From Altererythrobacter sp. H2 (lineage in GTDB: Bacteria; Pseudomonadota; Alphaproteobacteria; Sphingomonadales; Sphingomonadaceae): 64,000 nucleotides of DNA. The stretch's first letter is position 1. Every line of letters begins with the position of its first letter. The stretch spans positions 2,108,001 through 2,172,000 of the forward strand of contig NZ_CP141285.1 in assembly GCF_035319885.1 (NCBI RefSeq), read 5' to 3'. The notes below the pieces were generated by a model. The model was not told where the DNA came from and made no database searches. It saw only the letters and a list, made by a program, of their open reading frames with translations. This document shows positions 8,852-17,834 of this stretch, in pieces. Position numbers and translations under genes: made by a program.

Positions 8852-11656
8852 ATGTCCACGCGCATGCTTATCGATGCGCGCCACCCGGAAGAAACACGGG
8901 TGGCGGTGCTCAAGGGAAACCGGATTGAGGAATTCGATTTCGAATCTGCTGAACACAAGCAGATCAAGGGCAATATCTATCTCGCAAAAGTAACCCGGGT
9001 CGAACCGTCGCTGCAGGCGGCATTTGTCGATTTCGGCGGCAACCGCCACGGGTTCCTCGCCTTCAGCGAGATCCATCCTGACTATTACCAGATCCCCAAG
9101 GAGGACCGCGAGGCCCTGCTCGCGGAGGAAGCTGACGCGGCCGAAGAAGAGGCCCGCCTGCGCGCCGAAGAAGAAGACAGCGGCGACATGCCCGGCGACG
9201 AATATGACGCCGACGATGAAACCGGCGAATCGCTGGTCGAAGAGTTTGCCGAAGACGGGGTCGAGGAAATCGACACGTCCGAAAAGGACGACGTCTCGAC
9301 CATCGAGGAAGGCCAGCTCGACGACAACGATGACGATGATGACGACGACAGCGAGGACAGCGAAGGCGGCGATAATCGCAACCGTCGCGGCCGTGGTCGC
9401 CGCCAGGGCAAGGGCCGCGGCAGCCGCGCCAAGGAAGTGGACGAAGTCCGCGCCCGCCGCCAGGCTTTGCGCCGTCGCTACAAGATCCAGGACGTCATCC
9501 AGCGCCGCCAGGTCCTGCTCGTCCAGGTCGTCAAGGAAGAACGGGGCAACAAGGGCGCTGCCCTCACCTCCTACCTCAGCCTGGCCGGCCGCTACACCGT
9601 GCTCATGCCCAACAGCAGCCACGGTGGCGGGATCAGCCGCAAGATTTCCAGCGCCGCCGATCGCAAGCGGCTGAAATCGATTGTCGGCGATCTCTCGCTG
9701 CCGCGCTCGATGGGCCTGATTGTCCGCACCGCCGGGCTCCAGCGCAACAAGACCGAGATCAAGCGTGACTTCGATTATCTCGCCCGCCTGTGGGACGAGA
9801 TCCGCGAAAAGACCCTCGCTTCCTCCGCCCCGGCGCTGATCCATTCGGACAGCGACCTGATCAAGCGCGCAATCCGCGACATCTACAACCGCGATATCGA
9901 GGAAGTGGTGGTCGAGGGTGAGGACGGGTTCCGTTCGGCCCGCGAATTCATGAAGCTGCTCATGCCCAGCCATGTGCGGCGGATCAAAGCCTATTCCGAT
10001 CCCGTTCCGCTGTTCCAGCGCTATGGCGCGGAAGACCAGCTGCGCGCAATGTACGAGCCGATGGTGCAGCTCAAGAGTGGCGGCTATCTCGTGATCAACC
10101 CGACCGAGGCCCTGGTCTCGATCGACATCAACTCCGGTCGCTCGACCAAGGAACACGGGATCGAGGCGACGGCGCTCAACACCAACCTCGAAGCGGCGCG
10201 CGAGATCGCCCGCCAGCTGCGCCTGCGCGACATGGCCGGGCTGGTGGTGATCGACTTCATCGACATGGAATATTCGTCGAATATCCGCAAAGTCGAAAAG
10301 GCGATGAAGGACGCGCTCAAGAACGACCGGGCGCGCATCCAGGTCGGGCGGATTTCCGGCTTCGGCCTGATGGAGATGAGCCGCCAGCGGCTGCGCACCG
10401 GCGTGCTTGAGGCAACCACCCGCGAATGCCCGCATTGCGACGGCACCGGGCTGGTCCGCACCGCCTCCAGCGCGGCGCTGTCTGCCCTGCGCCTGATCGA
10501 GGACGAAGCCGCTCGCGGCAAGGGCTCGATCATCCGCCTCGCAGCCAGCACCGAGGCTGCCATCTACCTGCTCAACGCCAAGCGCGGTGACCTGGTCGAG
10601 ATCGAGGACCGCTACGGCGTGTCGGTCGAGATCGTGCCGGAGGGCGAGCAGGAAGGGGCCAAGATGCACGTGTCGAGCGCCGGTCCGCGCCCGACCCAGG
10701 CACCCAAGTTCGAACCGATCGTGATCGAGGACGACGACGAAGACCTGCCGGAGGAGGACTTCGACGACGAAGCCGAAGACAACGGCGACGACCGTGACCG
10801 CGGCGACCGCCAGGAAAGCGACGCTGAAGAGCGCGCGCGCAAGAAGCGTCGCCGCCGCCGGGGTGGCCGGGGCCGCAAGCCCGGGGATGCCGAAGATTCG
10901 GGCGAGAACGGCAACTCGGACGAGAACGGTGATGACGACCGTGACGACCGTGACGAAGGCAGCGAACCCGCCGAAGATGCAGACGCGGCTCCGCGGGCCG
11001 AGGGTGAGGACGATGACCGTCCGCGCAAGAAGCGCCGCCGCCGTGGCGGTCGCGGTCGCCGCGGCCGTGACCGGGATGAGAACGGTGCATCGGACGACGA
11101 AACCGGCGAAAGCGACACCGGCGAGTCTTCCGAAGAACCGGCGCCGGAAGCTGCACCTGCGGCAGAGGCGGAAGCCGAAGAACCGGCCAAGCCCAAGCGC
11201 CGCTCGCGCAGCAGGAAGGTAGTCGCCGAGCCGGAAACGGAAACGGAAACGACCGAACCGGCCGCTGACGTTGCGGCAGAAGAGGTTGCCGCCGAGGAAG
11301 CCCCGCAGCCGAAAAAGCGCACCCGTCGCAAGAAGGCCGAGGTCGTGACCGAAACAGCGCCAGAGCCTGCGGAAGCCGTGGCTGAGACGGCTGTGCCAGA
11401 AGCGCCTGCCGTGCCGGAAGCGGACGCCAAGCCCAAGCGTACCCGTCGCAAGAAAGCTGAACCGGTAGCAGCCGAAGCGCCCGCACAGGCGCAAGCCACC
11501 GTGGCTGAAGCCGCAGCAGAGCCGGTGGCAGAAGCCCCGGCAGCGGCTGAGGCGGCCGAGGCCAGCGCACCTGATGCTCCGGCTGCGGAAGGCGCTGCCG
11601 GGCAAGGGTCCGGCACCTCGCGCCGTGGCTGGTGGCAGCGCACCTTCGGCGCCTGA
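8852..11656 (+). CDS. rne: Ribonuclease E/G
   Basis: The start at 8852 gives the conserved N-terminus MSTRMLIDARHPEETRVAVL and has GGAG eight bases upstream; the frame is open another 59 codons upstream. 934 residues. The S1 RNA-binding region is split by about 90 residues of acidic then basic low-complexity sequence (around residues 90-200), a feature of alphaproteobacterial RNase E. The DNase I-like catalytic domain includes VVIDFIDMEYSSN. The zinc-link CPHCDGTG has Cys526 and Cys529. The C-terminal ~300 residues are disordered, with repeated Arg-rich modules (KKRRRRRGGRGRK, KKRTRRKKAE, PKRTRRKKAE) that likely bind RNA and scaffold a degradosome. Confidence 0.97.
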   Translation: MSTRMLIDARHPEETRVAVLKGNRIEEFDFESAEHKQIKGNIYLAKVTRVEPSLQAAFVDFGGNRHGFLAFSEIHPDYYQIPKEDREALLAEEADAAEEEARLRAEEEDSGDMPGDEYDADDETGESLVEEFAEDGVEEIDTSEKDDVSTIEEGQLDDNDDDDDDDSEDSEGGDNRNRRGRGRRQGKGRGSRAKEVDEVRARRQALRRRYKIQDVIQRRQVLLVQVVKEERGNKGAALTSYLSLAGRYTVLMPNSSHGGGISRKISSAADRKRLKSIVGDLSLPRSMGLIVRTAGLQRNKTEIKRDFDYLARLWDEIREKTLASSAPALIHSDSDLIKRAIRDIYNRDIEEVVVEGEDGFRSAREFMKLLMPSHVRRIKAYSDPVPLFQRYGAEDQLRAMYEPMVQLKSGGYLVINPTEALVSIDINSGRSTKEHGIEATALNTNLEAAREIARQLRLRDMAGLVVIDFIDMEYSSNIRKVEKAMKDALKNDRARIQVGRISGFGLMEMSRQRLRTGVLEATTRECPHCDGTGLVRTASSAALSALRLIEDEAARGKGSIIRLAASTEAAIYLLNAKRGDLVEIEDRYGVSVEIVPEGEQEGAKMHVSSAGPRPTQAPKFEPIVIEDDDEDLPEEDFDDEAEDNGDDRDRGDRQESDAEERARKKRRRRRGGRGRKPGDAEDSGENGNSDENGDDDRDDRDEGSEPAEDADAAPRAEGEDDDRPRKKRRRRGGRGRRGRDRDENGASDDETGESDTGESSEEPAPEAAPAAEAEAEEPAKPKRRSRSRKVVAEPETETETTEPAADVAAEEVAAEEAPQPKKRTRRKKAEVVTETAPEPAEAVAETAVPEAPAVPEADAKPKRTRRKKAEPVAAEAPAQAQATVAEAAAEPVAEAPAAAEAAEASAPDAPAAEGAAGQGSGTSRRGWWQRTFGA

Positions 11657-11680
11657 CCCAACCACATGACAGGAAAGAAA

Positions 11681-11720
11681 GGCCCCCGCCGGATCACACC
11701 GGCGGGGGCCTTCTTCGTTT
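11681..11720 (+). terminator. Rho-independent terminator after rne
   Basis: A perfect 12-bp GC-rich stem (11681-11692 with 11699-11710) closes a six-base loop, followed by the T-rich tail TTCTTCGTTT. It lies 24 bp after the rne stop and before the convergent methyltransferase stop at 11742. Confidence 0.9.
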
Positions 11721-11741
11721 CAGGCCCCAGCGGGGTGCGGA

Positions 11742-12407
11742 CTAGGCGCCCTGCCTGATCCCCACGCCCCATTCGTTCCAGCCGACCGGGCGCGGCGTCT
11801 TGGGCAGGTAACGTGCGCCCAGCGGCTCAATCGCAAACCCGCCTGCCCGCACCGCTTCGGTAATCGGACGGGTCAGGTGGCAGCCGCCGGCCACCGGTTT
11901 CCACCAGGGCTCGATCCGCTCCTGCCAGCGCAGGACGTCAGCATCGGGCGCCCGGCCATGCTCGAGGAACAGCAGGCGGCCGCCTGGACGAAGCACCCGG
12001 TGCATCTCGCGCACGACCTGCGCCTGATCCTGCACCGAGCACAGGGTATAGGTACACACCACCGTGTCGAAGCTGCTGTCGGCAAACGGAATGGCTTCGC
12101 CGATCCCCTCCCGGATATCGGCACGCCAGCCCTTCTTGCCGGCTTCGGCCCGGGCGTATTCGAGCAGCTTGCCGCCCGGGTCGATCCCGGCGAAGCTGGT
12201 GATGGCGCCGGCATTGTAGAACTGCTGGTTGATCCCGCCGCCGCAGCCGAGTTCGAACACGTCACCGCTGGCGAGCGGGATGACCTGGCTGCGCAGCTTC
12301 ATGATCGCAGGTGCCCCGCAGGCAAGCTTGATCACCCGCGGCACGCCATGCCGGTCCCACCAATTGCCCAGCCCCATCGGTTTACCCTTCCCTTTCGTGT
12401 TTCCCAC
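11742..12407 (-). CDS. Class I SAM-dependent methyltransferase
   Basis: 221 residues (or 211 if started at the internal Met at 12377, MGLGNWWDRHGVP). The SAM-binding core is intact: VFELGCGGGINQQFY (motif I), GIDPGGKLLEYAR, IPFADSSFDTVVCTYTLCSV, and VLRPGGRLLFLEHG. The overall pattern is that of the UbiE/METTL7-like group acting on small or lipid substrates; the substrate is not known. Divergent from the haloalkane dehalogenase gene with 31 bp between starts. Confidence 0.85.
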   Translation of the reverse strand: MGNTKGKGKPMGLGNWWDRHGVPRVIKLACGAPAIMKLRSQVIPLASGDVFELGCGGGINQQFYNAGAITSFAGIDPGGKLLEYARAEAGKKGWRADIREGIGEAIPFADSSFDTVVCTYTLCSVQDQAQVVREMHRVLRPGGRLLFLEHGRAPDADVLRWQERIEPWWKPVAGGCHLTRPITEAVRAGGFAIEPLGARYLPKTPRPVGWNEWGVGIRQGA

Positions 12408-12438
12408 GCCATGCTAGCGGGCACGAGGGAGGCTGACC

Positions 12439-13335
12439 ATGTCCAAGGTTCATCGCACACCGGATGCCCGCTTCGCGGCCATTCCCGATTATCCGTTCGC
12501 GCCGCATTATCACGATCTCGCCGGGGGCTTGCGGCTGCATTACGTCGATGAGGGTCCGCGCGACGCCACGCCGGTCCTGATGCTCCATGGCGAGCCGAGC
12601 TGGAGTTTCCTCTACCGCAAGATGATCGGCCCGGTGGTGGGTGCCGGATACCGGGTTCTGGTTCCGGACCTGATCGGCTTCGGCAAGTCTGACAAGCTGA
12701 CCGACAAGAGTGCCTATACCTATGCGCGCCATGTCGCCTGGATGCGCGAATGGTTCGAAGCACTGGCGCTGGACCGGGTCGTGCTGGCCTGCCAGGACTG
12801 GGGTTCGCTGGTGGGCTTGCGGCTCGTCACGGCCATGCCCAACCGTTTTTCAGCCGTCGTCCTGTCCAACGGGGGGCTGCCGGAGGGACAGGACGCCCCG
12901 CCCGCATTTTCCGCATGGCGCAGTTTCTCGAAATACAGCCCGGTCTTCCCGGTCGGCCGCATTCTCCAGCGGGCCACGACCAGCGCATTGCCCCCCGAGG
13001 TCGTCGCTGCCTACGACGCCCCCTTTGATACCCGGGCGAGCAAGGCCGGCGCCCGGATCTTTCCCAGCCTCGTGCCGCTCGGACCGAACGAAGCCGTGCC
13101 CGACCAGAAGGCGGCGTGGGCGGTGCTGGAGCAATTCGACAAACCCTTCACCTGCTGCTTCTCCGACGGTGATCCGATCACGCGCGGCGGGGATGCCCTG
13201 TTTCTCGACCGGGTTCCCGGCGCGCGCGGCAACCCCCTGCACCGCACGCTGAAGGGCGGTCACTTCATCCAGGAAGACGATCCGGCAGGTTTCGTCGCCG
13301 CCATTCTCGACACGGCGGGCATGGCGGGAGTTTAG
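12439..13335 (+). CDS. Haloalkane dehalogenase (HLD-I type alpha/beta hydrolase)
   Basis: 298 residues. The enzyme class hydrolyses carbon-halogen bonds to an alcohol and halide. Visible elements: oxyanion motif HGEPSW (residues 50-55), nucleophile Asp120 within CQDWGSLVGL, adjacent halide-binding Trp121, a second candidate halide-binding Trp160 in the cap (SAWRSFSKYS), acid Asp245 (DGDPITRGG) and His275 (KGGHFIQEDDP). The Asp nucleophile followed by Trp separates it from epoxide hydrolases and esterases. Subfamily I is inferred from the cap motif. No dehalogenation partners are near, so the physiological substrate is open. Confidence 0.85.
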   Translation: MSKVHRTPDARFAAIPDYPFAPHYHDLAGGLRLHYVDEGPRDATPVLMLHGEPSWSFLYRKMIGPVVGAGYRVLVPDLIGFGKSDKLTDKSAYTYARHVAWMREWFEALALDRVVLACQDWGSLVGLRLVTAMPNRFSAVVLSNGGLPEGQDAPPAFSAWRSFSKYSPVFPVGRILQRATTSALPPEVVAAYDAPFDTRASKAGARIFPSLVPLGPNEAVPDQKAAWAVLEQFDKPFTCCFSDGDPITRGGDALFLDRVPGARGNPLHRTLKGGHFIQEDDPAGFVAAILDTAGMAGV

Positions 13336-13344
13336 GGCAGGGGT

Positions 13345-14094
13345 TTAGGGCGCGAGCAGTCTGCGCACGTCTTCCAGATCGCTGACCTTGTCGACATCGA
13401 CCGCCGCCAGCCCGTCAGCCGCGGCGACGAGGCTGACACTGATGCCGATCCTCTTGCCGAGGCGGGCCAGCCCTTCGGCCAGGCTCAGGCGGCCCCGACC
13501 GTAGGCAAGCAAGGTGCTGAACCCCAGGCCGATCACGATCCGCCATGGCCGCTTGCGGTTGGCTTCGATGCCCTGCCACATGTCGATCGCCTTGCTGGCC
13601 CCGCCCCGGTTGAGATAGAACAGGTTGCAACCGGACCATTGCCCGTCGGCAAAGCGCAGCCAGGTGCGCTTGCTTCCCGGCAGGGCGGCCTCGACCTTCA
13701 CCCGTTCCGCCAGCATCAGGGCCACATCGGCATCGGCAGGTGTCTCGTCGACCAGCTGGCGAACCCATTCCGGCTTCAGCAGGGCGTGGTCAACCGTGGT
13801 GACGACCAGCGGCGCCCCGCAGGCCTCGAAAGCGTCGCGAACACTGGCGCTGGGCCCTGACCGGTTTGCCAGGCTGACCGTGCAACCGTGCGCCCGCGCA
13901 AGCTCTGCCACCGGCCCTTCATCGCAGGCGACCAGCACCTGCGCTGCACCGGCTGCGCGCAACCCCTGCGCCACCCGGACCAGCAGCGGCACACCATGGA
14001 CCATGATCAGGCCCTTGTGCGCCACCCCCAGTTCACGCGCCAGCGGATCGCCGCCCGGCCGTGTGCCCGCGAGAATCAGGGCGCAGAAGCTCAT
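13345..14094 (-). CDS. MobA-like NTP transferase domain protein
   Basis: 249 residues with a GT-A-type nucleotidyltransferase fold. The N-terminal ALILAGTRPGGDPLA resembles the LAGG signature loop, and VTTVDHALLKPEWV supplies the metal-binding acidic segment. The activating loop is degenerate compared with MobA/GlmU (no GGxGxRM), so the nucleotide or sugar is uncertain. Its ATG overlaps the stop of the flippase gene by 4 bp, so the two are co-translated. The neighbours are a flippase and glycerophosphotransferase-like enzymes, which suggests a role in making an activated precursor for a surface polymer. Confidence 0.7.
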   Translation of the reverse strand: MSFCALILAGTRPGGDPLARELGVAHKGLIMVHGVPLLVRVAQGLRAAGAAQVLVACDEGPVAELARAHGCTVSLANRSGPSASVRDAFEACGAPLVVTTVDHALLKPEWVRQLVDETPADADVALMLAERVKVEAALPGSKRTWLRFADGQWSGCNLFYLNRGGASKAIDMWQGIEANRKRPWRIVIGLGFSTLLAYGRGRLSLAEGLARLGKRIGISVSLVAAADGLAAVDVDKVSDLEDVRRLLAP

Positions 14095-15428
14095 CGATCA
14101 CTGCTCCCGTCACTCCGGGCCCGTCCCAGACGGCGCATTGCCAGCCACACCAGAAGGCTCAGGACCAGGTATTCGAACGCCTGCACATAGGCCACCACCC
14201 AGCCCACACCCAGCGAGTTTTCCGGGATGGTGAAGACAGCAGTCAACAGCAGCGCGACCGCCGCAATCCGGGTCCACAGCAGGTAATGCGCCTTGCTGAC
14301 GGAATGCAGCACCGGCTCATAGGCTACACTCGCCAGTTCGAGCGATGCAGCCATGACCAGCGGGACGAGGATCAGGCCGCCGGCCTCGAACCCCGGTCCG
14401 GATATCAGCATCAGCAGGTCGGACCCGAACGCCACCGAGAGACCCGCTATCATCGCGGCCATCGGGATCACCGCCAGGTTGACCCGGCGCACGACCGTGC
14501 GGAAATCTTCCACCCGGGGGGCGTGGCGCTGGCGGTTCACCTCGGGATAGACCGCGTCGGAAATGAGCAGGGCGAACTTGCCCAGCCCCTTCGCCAGCTG
14601 ATCCGCGATGCGATAGATACCGGCGGCGCTGGTTCCGAACAGGTATCCGACGGCCAGCAGCGGCCCCTGCTGGACCACTGCCTGAAGCGAGGTGTTCCAG
14701 TACGTCACCCACAGGAAGCCGCGGATGCCTTCGTTTTCCGCCACCGCTGTGCGCCATTCGCGCACCCGTGACAGGCGCATCCATTCCGGGCCCAGCCGCC
14801 AGGCGGTGAACCACATGGCAATGGCGGTAATCAGTTCGACAATTGCCCAGGCCAGCAGGAACCGTCCGACACTCGGCCCGGTCAGCCAGATACCGATGGC
14901 CGCGAGCAATCGCCCGGCCGGGGTAATGGCGCCCACCCAGACGGACAGCTCGAACCGGTTGAGCGCGCGGATGATGCCATATGGCGCTGAGACCCGGGTC
15001 AGAAGCATGGCGCAGATGAAGGCGAGGGCCATCTCGTCGTAGGCCGGATTGAGCTCCAGAGCCTCTCCGAACGTCAGGATTATGGTGGTTACCGCCAGGC
15101 AGCCGAACAGTGCAGCCACGCCATCCACCACGCCGCCAAGGACTGAGAGCCGCGAAAAGGCGTCCCGGTCGCCCCGGGCAAGGTGCGGGATGCCGAACTT
15201 GACGATGGCCTGCCAGGTCTGGAACCCTGCCAGCGATACAAACGCTTGTGAAAGCCCGAAAATCAGCGCGAAGTGGCCGAAGTCCTTTACGCCGAGCGAG
15301 CGGGAGAGAATGGCGAGATAAATCAGGCTGCTGACCGCGCCGAAGCCCTTGCCGCCAAGCAGCCAGCCGAAATTGCTGAGAATGCGCCGCAAGGCCAGAC
15401 GGCTGTCGTGTTCTGCGCTTGCGGGCAT
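14091..15428 (-). CDS. Oligosaccharide flippase / polysaccharide biosynthesis membrane protein (MOP superfamily)
   Basis: 445 residues from the Met at 15428 (MPASAEHDSRLALRRILSN); the frame is open upstream to 15608 but that part is not family-like. About 12-14 hydrophobic segments begin at LLGGKGFGAVSSLIYLAILS, and the pattern matches Polysacc_synt Wzx-like flippases that move lipid-linked glycan units across the inner membrane. It overlaps the nucleotidyltransferase gene by 4 bp. A second flippase of the same superfamily lies at 26302-27774. Confidence 0.85.
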   Translation of the reverse strand: MPASAEHDSRLALRRILSNFGWLLGGKGFGAVSSLIYLAILSRSLGVKDFGHFALIFGLSQAFVSLAGFQTWQAIVKFGIPHLARGDRDAFSRLSVLGGVVDGVAALFGCLAVTTIILTFGEALELNPAYDEMALAFICAMLLTRVSAPYGIIRALNRFELSVWVGAITPAGRLLAAIGIWLTGPSVGRFLLAWAIVELITAIAMWFTAWRLGPEWMRLSRVREWRTAVAENEGIRGFLWVTYWNTSLQAVVQQGPLLAVGYLFGTSAAGIYRIADQLAKGLGKFALLISDAVYPEVNRQRHAPRVEDFRTVVRRVNLAVIPMAAMIAGLSVAFGSDLLMLISGPGFEAGGLILVPLVMAASLELASVAYEPVLHSVSKAHYLLWTRIAAVALLLTAVFTIPENSLGVGWVVAYVQAFEYLVLSLLVWLAMRRLGRARSDGSSDR

Positions 15429-15567
15429 GGTGCGGCCTTGCCGCAATCCAGTCACCATCGCAAGCCAGCAGTCTGCGGCCCGGTCCAAGGGCAAGCCCGC
15501 TTCCAAGTTGCGGATTTTCCATCTAGACGCGCGGGCATTCTGCATAACGCCCGCAGGTTGATGTCCA

Positions 15568-16776
15568 ATGCCCCCTTCGATGCGGCCGCGCGCGGTCTTC
15601 CTGTTCAATCACGACGCCGCGCATCAGGCCGCCCACATTGCCGGAATCATGGCTTCGCTCGCGCTGAAGGAATCCGGGGTGGAGTGCATTGCCGCCTATG
15701 GCACGCCCCGGATTGCCGAGGAGCTGCGCCGCCTGGTCTCGCCGGAGGCAGCGGCGCGGATCACCTGGCATGACCTGTCGCTCCCTCCGCTGCTTGACGC
15801 TGCGCTTGCCTTGCCCAATGCCGTGCTGCCCGCTCGGCGGCTTGCCCGGCTGCGGGCCTCTCGGAGCTTCTTCGCTTCGGCCGACCTGGTGGTCTCGACT
15901 GAGCGGACCTGCCTGCGCGTGCGCCGCCGGCTGCGCGCTGCGCTTGGCGAAGCGGCCCCGCGCTTCGTCTATGTTCCGCACGGTTCGGGCGATCGCAACG
16001 TGGCCTACCACCCGGAACTGGCACAGTTCGATCATATGCTGCTGAGCGGCCAGAAGCTGGTCGACGAAATGGTCGCGCGCGGAATTGCCACCGCTGACCG
16101 GTGCCATCTGATCGGCTATCCCAAGTTTGACGCGATTGACCGCAACCGGCGGCAACGGTTCTTTGCCAACGATCGCCCGACCTTCGTCTATAACCCGCAC
16201 TTCGACCCCAGGCTGTCATCCTGGTACGACCATGGCCCCGACCTGTTGCGGCGCGCAGCGGCGAGCGACCAATACAACCTGATCTTCGCCCCGCATGTCA
16301 TGCTGTTCCGCAAGACGCTGCATATCTCGCCGGAATACCGCACGGCGCGGCGGCGGCCCGAGATCCCGGCCGAGGCCCTGGCGGCGGCAAACGTTTTGAT
16401 CGATATCGACGGCCCGAACCTGTTCAACATGACCTATACCCTGTCTGCCGATGGCTATATCGGCGACATGTCTAGTCAGGTTTACGAGTTCCTGATCAGG
16501 CGGCGGCCGGTGTTCTTCATCGACACGCACTCAGCCGATTATCCGCACGAGGCGGCCAACCGGGCGTTCTGGGCAAACGGGCCGGTGGTTACTTCGGTGG
16601 ACGAGCTGGTGCCGCTGCTGGAGGATTACCAACGGGTGGGCGAGGAATACCGCCCGGTGCAGGACCGGCTGTTCGCCTATACCATCGATGACCGCCCCCG
16701 CGAACGCTCGGTCGATCGCGCCGCCGGGGTTCTCGCGCGCCTCGCGCATTCCCGCCACACCGAAAGTTCCCGATGA
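15568..16776 (+). CDS. CDP-glycerol glycerophosphotransferase-like protein
   Basis: 402 residues; an internal Met at 15580 (MRPRAVFLFNHDAAH) is an alternative start. The C-terminal half has the pattern of the TagF/TagB-like glycerophosphotransferase family: PHGSGDR, GYPKFD, YNPHFDPRLSSWYDHG, and DGYIGDMSSQVYEFL. These enzymes transfer polyol-phosphate from a CDP donor to a glycan or polymer. The acceptor here is unknown. The gene is divergent from the flippase (139 bp) and overlaps the following glycosyltransferase by 4 bp (ATGA). Confidence 0.75.
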   Translation: MPPSMRPRAVFLFNHDAAHQAAHIAGIMASLALKESGVECIAAYGTPRIAEELRRLVSPEAAARITWHDLSLPPLLDAALALPNAVLPARRLARLRASRSFFASADLVVSTERTCLRVRRRLRAALGEAAPRFVYVPHGSGDRNVAYHPELAQFDHMLLSGQKLVDEMVARGIATADRCHLIGYPKFDAIDRNRRQRFFANDRPTFVYNPHFDPRLSSWYDHGPDLLRRAAASDQYNLIFAPHVMLFRKTLHISPEYRTARRRPEIPAEALAAANVLIDIDGPNLFNMTYTLSADGYIGDMSSQVYEFLIRRRPVFFIDTHSADYPHEAANRAFWANGPVVTSVDELVPLLEDYQRVGEEYRPVQDRLFAYTIDDRPRERSVDRAAGVLARLAHSRHTESSR

Positions 16777-17834
16777 CCCAAGCGCCCGCTTTCACGGCAC
16801 CCGATCACGCCGCCGGCCACCGCTTCTGGCTCAGTGTGCTGGTGCCGGTCTACCAGGTCGAAGCCTACCTCGAGGAATGCCTTCAATCGATCCTCGACCA
16901 GGCTGACCCGGGGGTAGAGGTCGTCATCTGCGACGATTGCTCGCCTGACGGATCGGCGGCCATCGCGCAGCAATTCGTCGCGCGATACCCGCAGCAGGTG
17001 CGCATGATCCGGCATGAGGCGAACCGGGGCCTTTCAGCCGCGCGCAATTCGCTGCTGGAGGCATCGCACGGCGATTATGTGTGGTTTCTGGATTCCGATG
17101 ACTGGCTGCGACCGGGCGCAATCGCCGCGGTTTCCCGGGAGGTGCGCCGCCATGTGCCTGACCTGATCGGCTGTGACTATCGCAAGCGCCGCATCCACAA
17201 GCTCGCGTTCTCCGGCCCTTATGGACGGTTGCTGACAGACCGCGACCGGATCGCCGGCGGCATCTGCGCTTCGCGCAAGATGTATGCCTGGATCAGGATT
17301 TCGCGGCGGGACCTTTGGGCACAAGGGCTGCGCTTTCCCGAAGGGCGGGTGTTCGAGGACGCTGCCGTCACGCCCTGGCTCGGCCTGCAGGCGCGCAGCT
17401 ATGTCCATATAGGCCGCGCTCTGGTGCAATACCGCATCCGGGCCGACAGCATCCTGTCCGGCATCACCCGGACACCGGGGCGCTTCAACGTCGACAAGCA
17501 CCGCGACCTCGCCCGCGCCCTGACGGGTTTTGCCGCAGCGCTGGATCGGGAAAAAGAACCCTTCCCCCGCACCCGCTTGGCTGCAAGCCACTTCGTTGCG
17601 ATGGAATTTGCCAAGATTGCCAGGCGCATCGAACGGGCTGGTCCGCAAGGGACGGGCGTGGCCGATACCATGGCCCTGATCCGGGAGTTTCGCGAGATCA
17701 TGGAGCCTACTTCCCCGATCCCCTTCAGCGACTTGCTCCGGCGCTATCTCGGCCGTGGGCGCTTCATTGCCTGGCATCAGCTCCGCAAGGCGCTGGCGCT
17801 GAGCGAACGCCAGGGCCGCGTCATGGCTGCATGA
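16773..17834 (+). CDS. Glycosyltransferase family 2
   Basis: 353 residues. The N-terminal GT-A domain shows LSVLVPVYQVEAYLEECL, ICDDCSPDGSAAIA, RNRG-like EANRGLSAARNSLLEA, and the metal-binding WFLDSDDWL. It transfers a sugar from a nucleotide donor, on the cytoplasmic side of the membrane. Its start overlaps the glycerophosphotransferase-like gene by 4 bp and its 3' end overlaps the convergent HAD gene by 14 bp. Probably acts with the upstream gene on the same polymer. Confidence 0.9.
   Translation: MTQAPAFTAPDHAAGHRFWLSVLVPVYQVEAYLEECLQSILDQADPGVEVVICDDCSPDGSAAIAQQFVARYPQQVRMIRHEANRGLSAARNSLLEASHGDYVWFLDSDDWLRPGAIAAVSREVRRHVPDLIGCDYRKRRIHKLAFSGPYGRLLTDRDRIAGGICASRKMYAWIRISRRDLWAQGLRFPEGRVFEDAAVTPWLGLQARSYVHIGRALVQYRIRADSILSGITRTPGRFNVDKHRDLARALTGFAAALDREKEPFPRTRLAASHFVAMEFAKIARRIERAGPQGTGVADTMALIREFREIMEPTSPIPFSDLLRRYLGRGRFIAWHQLRKALALSERQGRVMAA

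Noticed and set aside
8483-11665. 1060-codon open frame antisense to rne
   Set aside because: It mirrors the high-GC, low-complexity codons of rne and has no family-like content; the sense frame has all RNase E motifs and a ribosome site.
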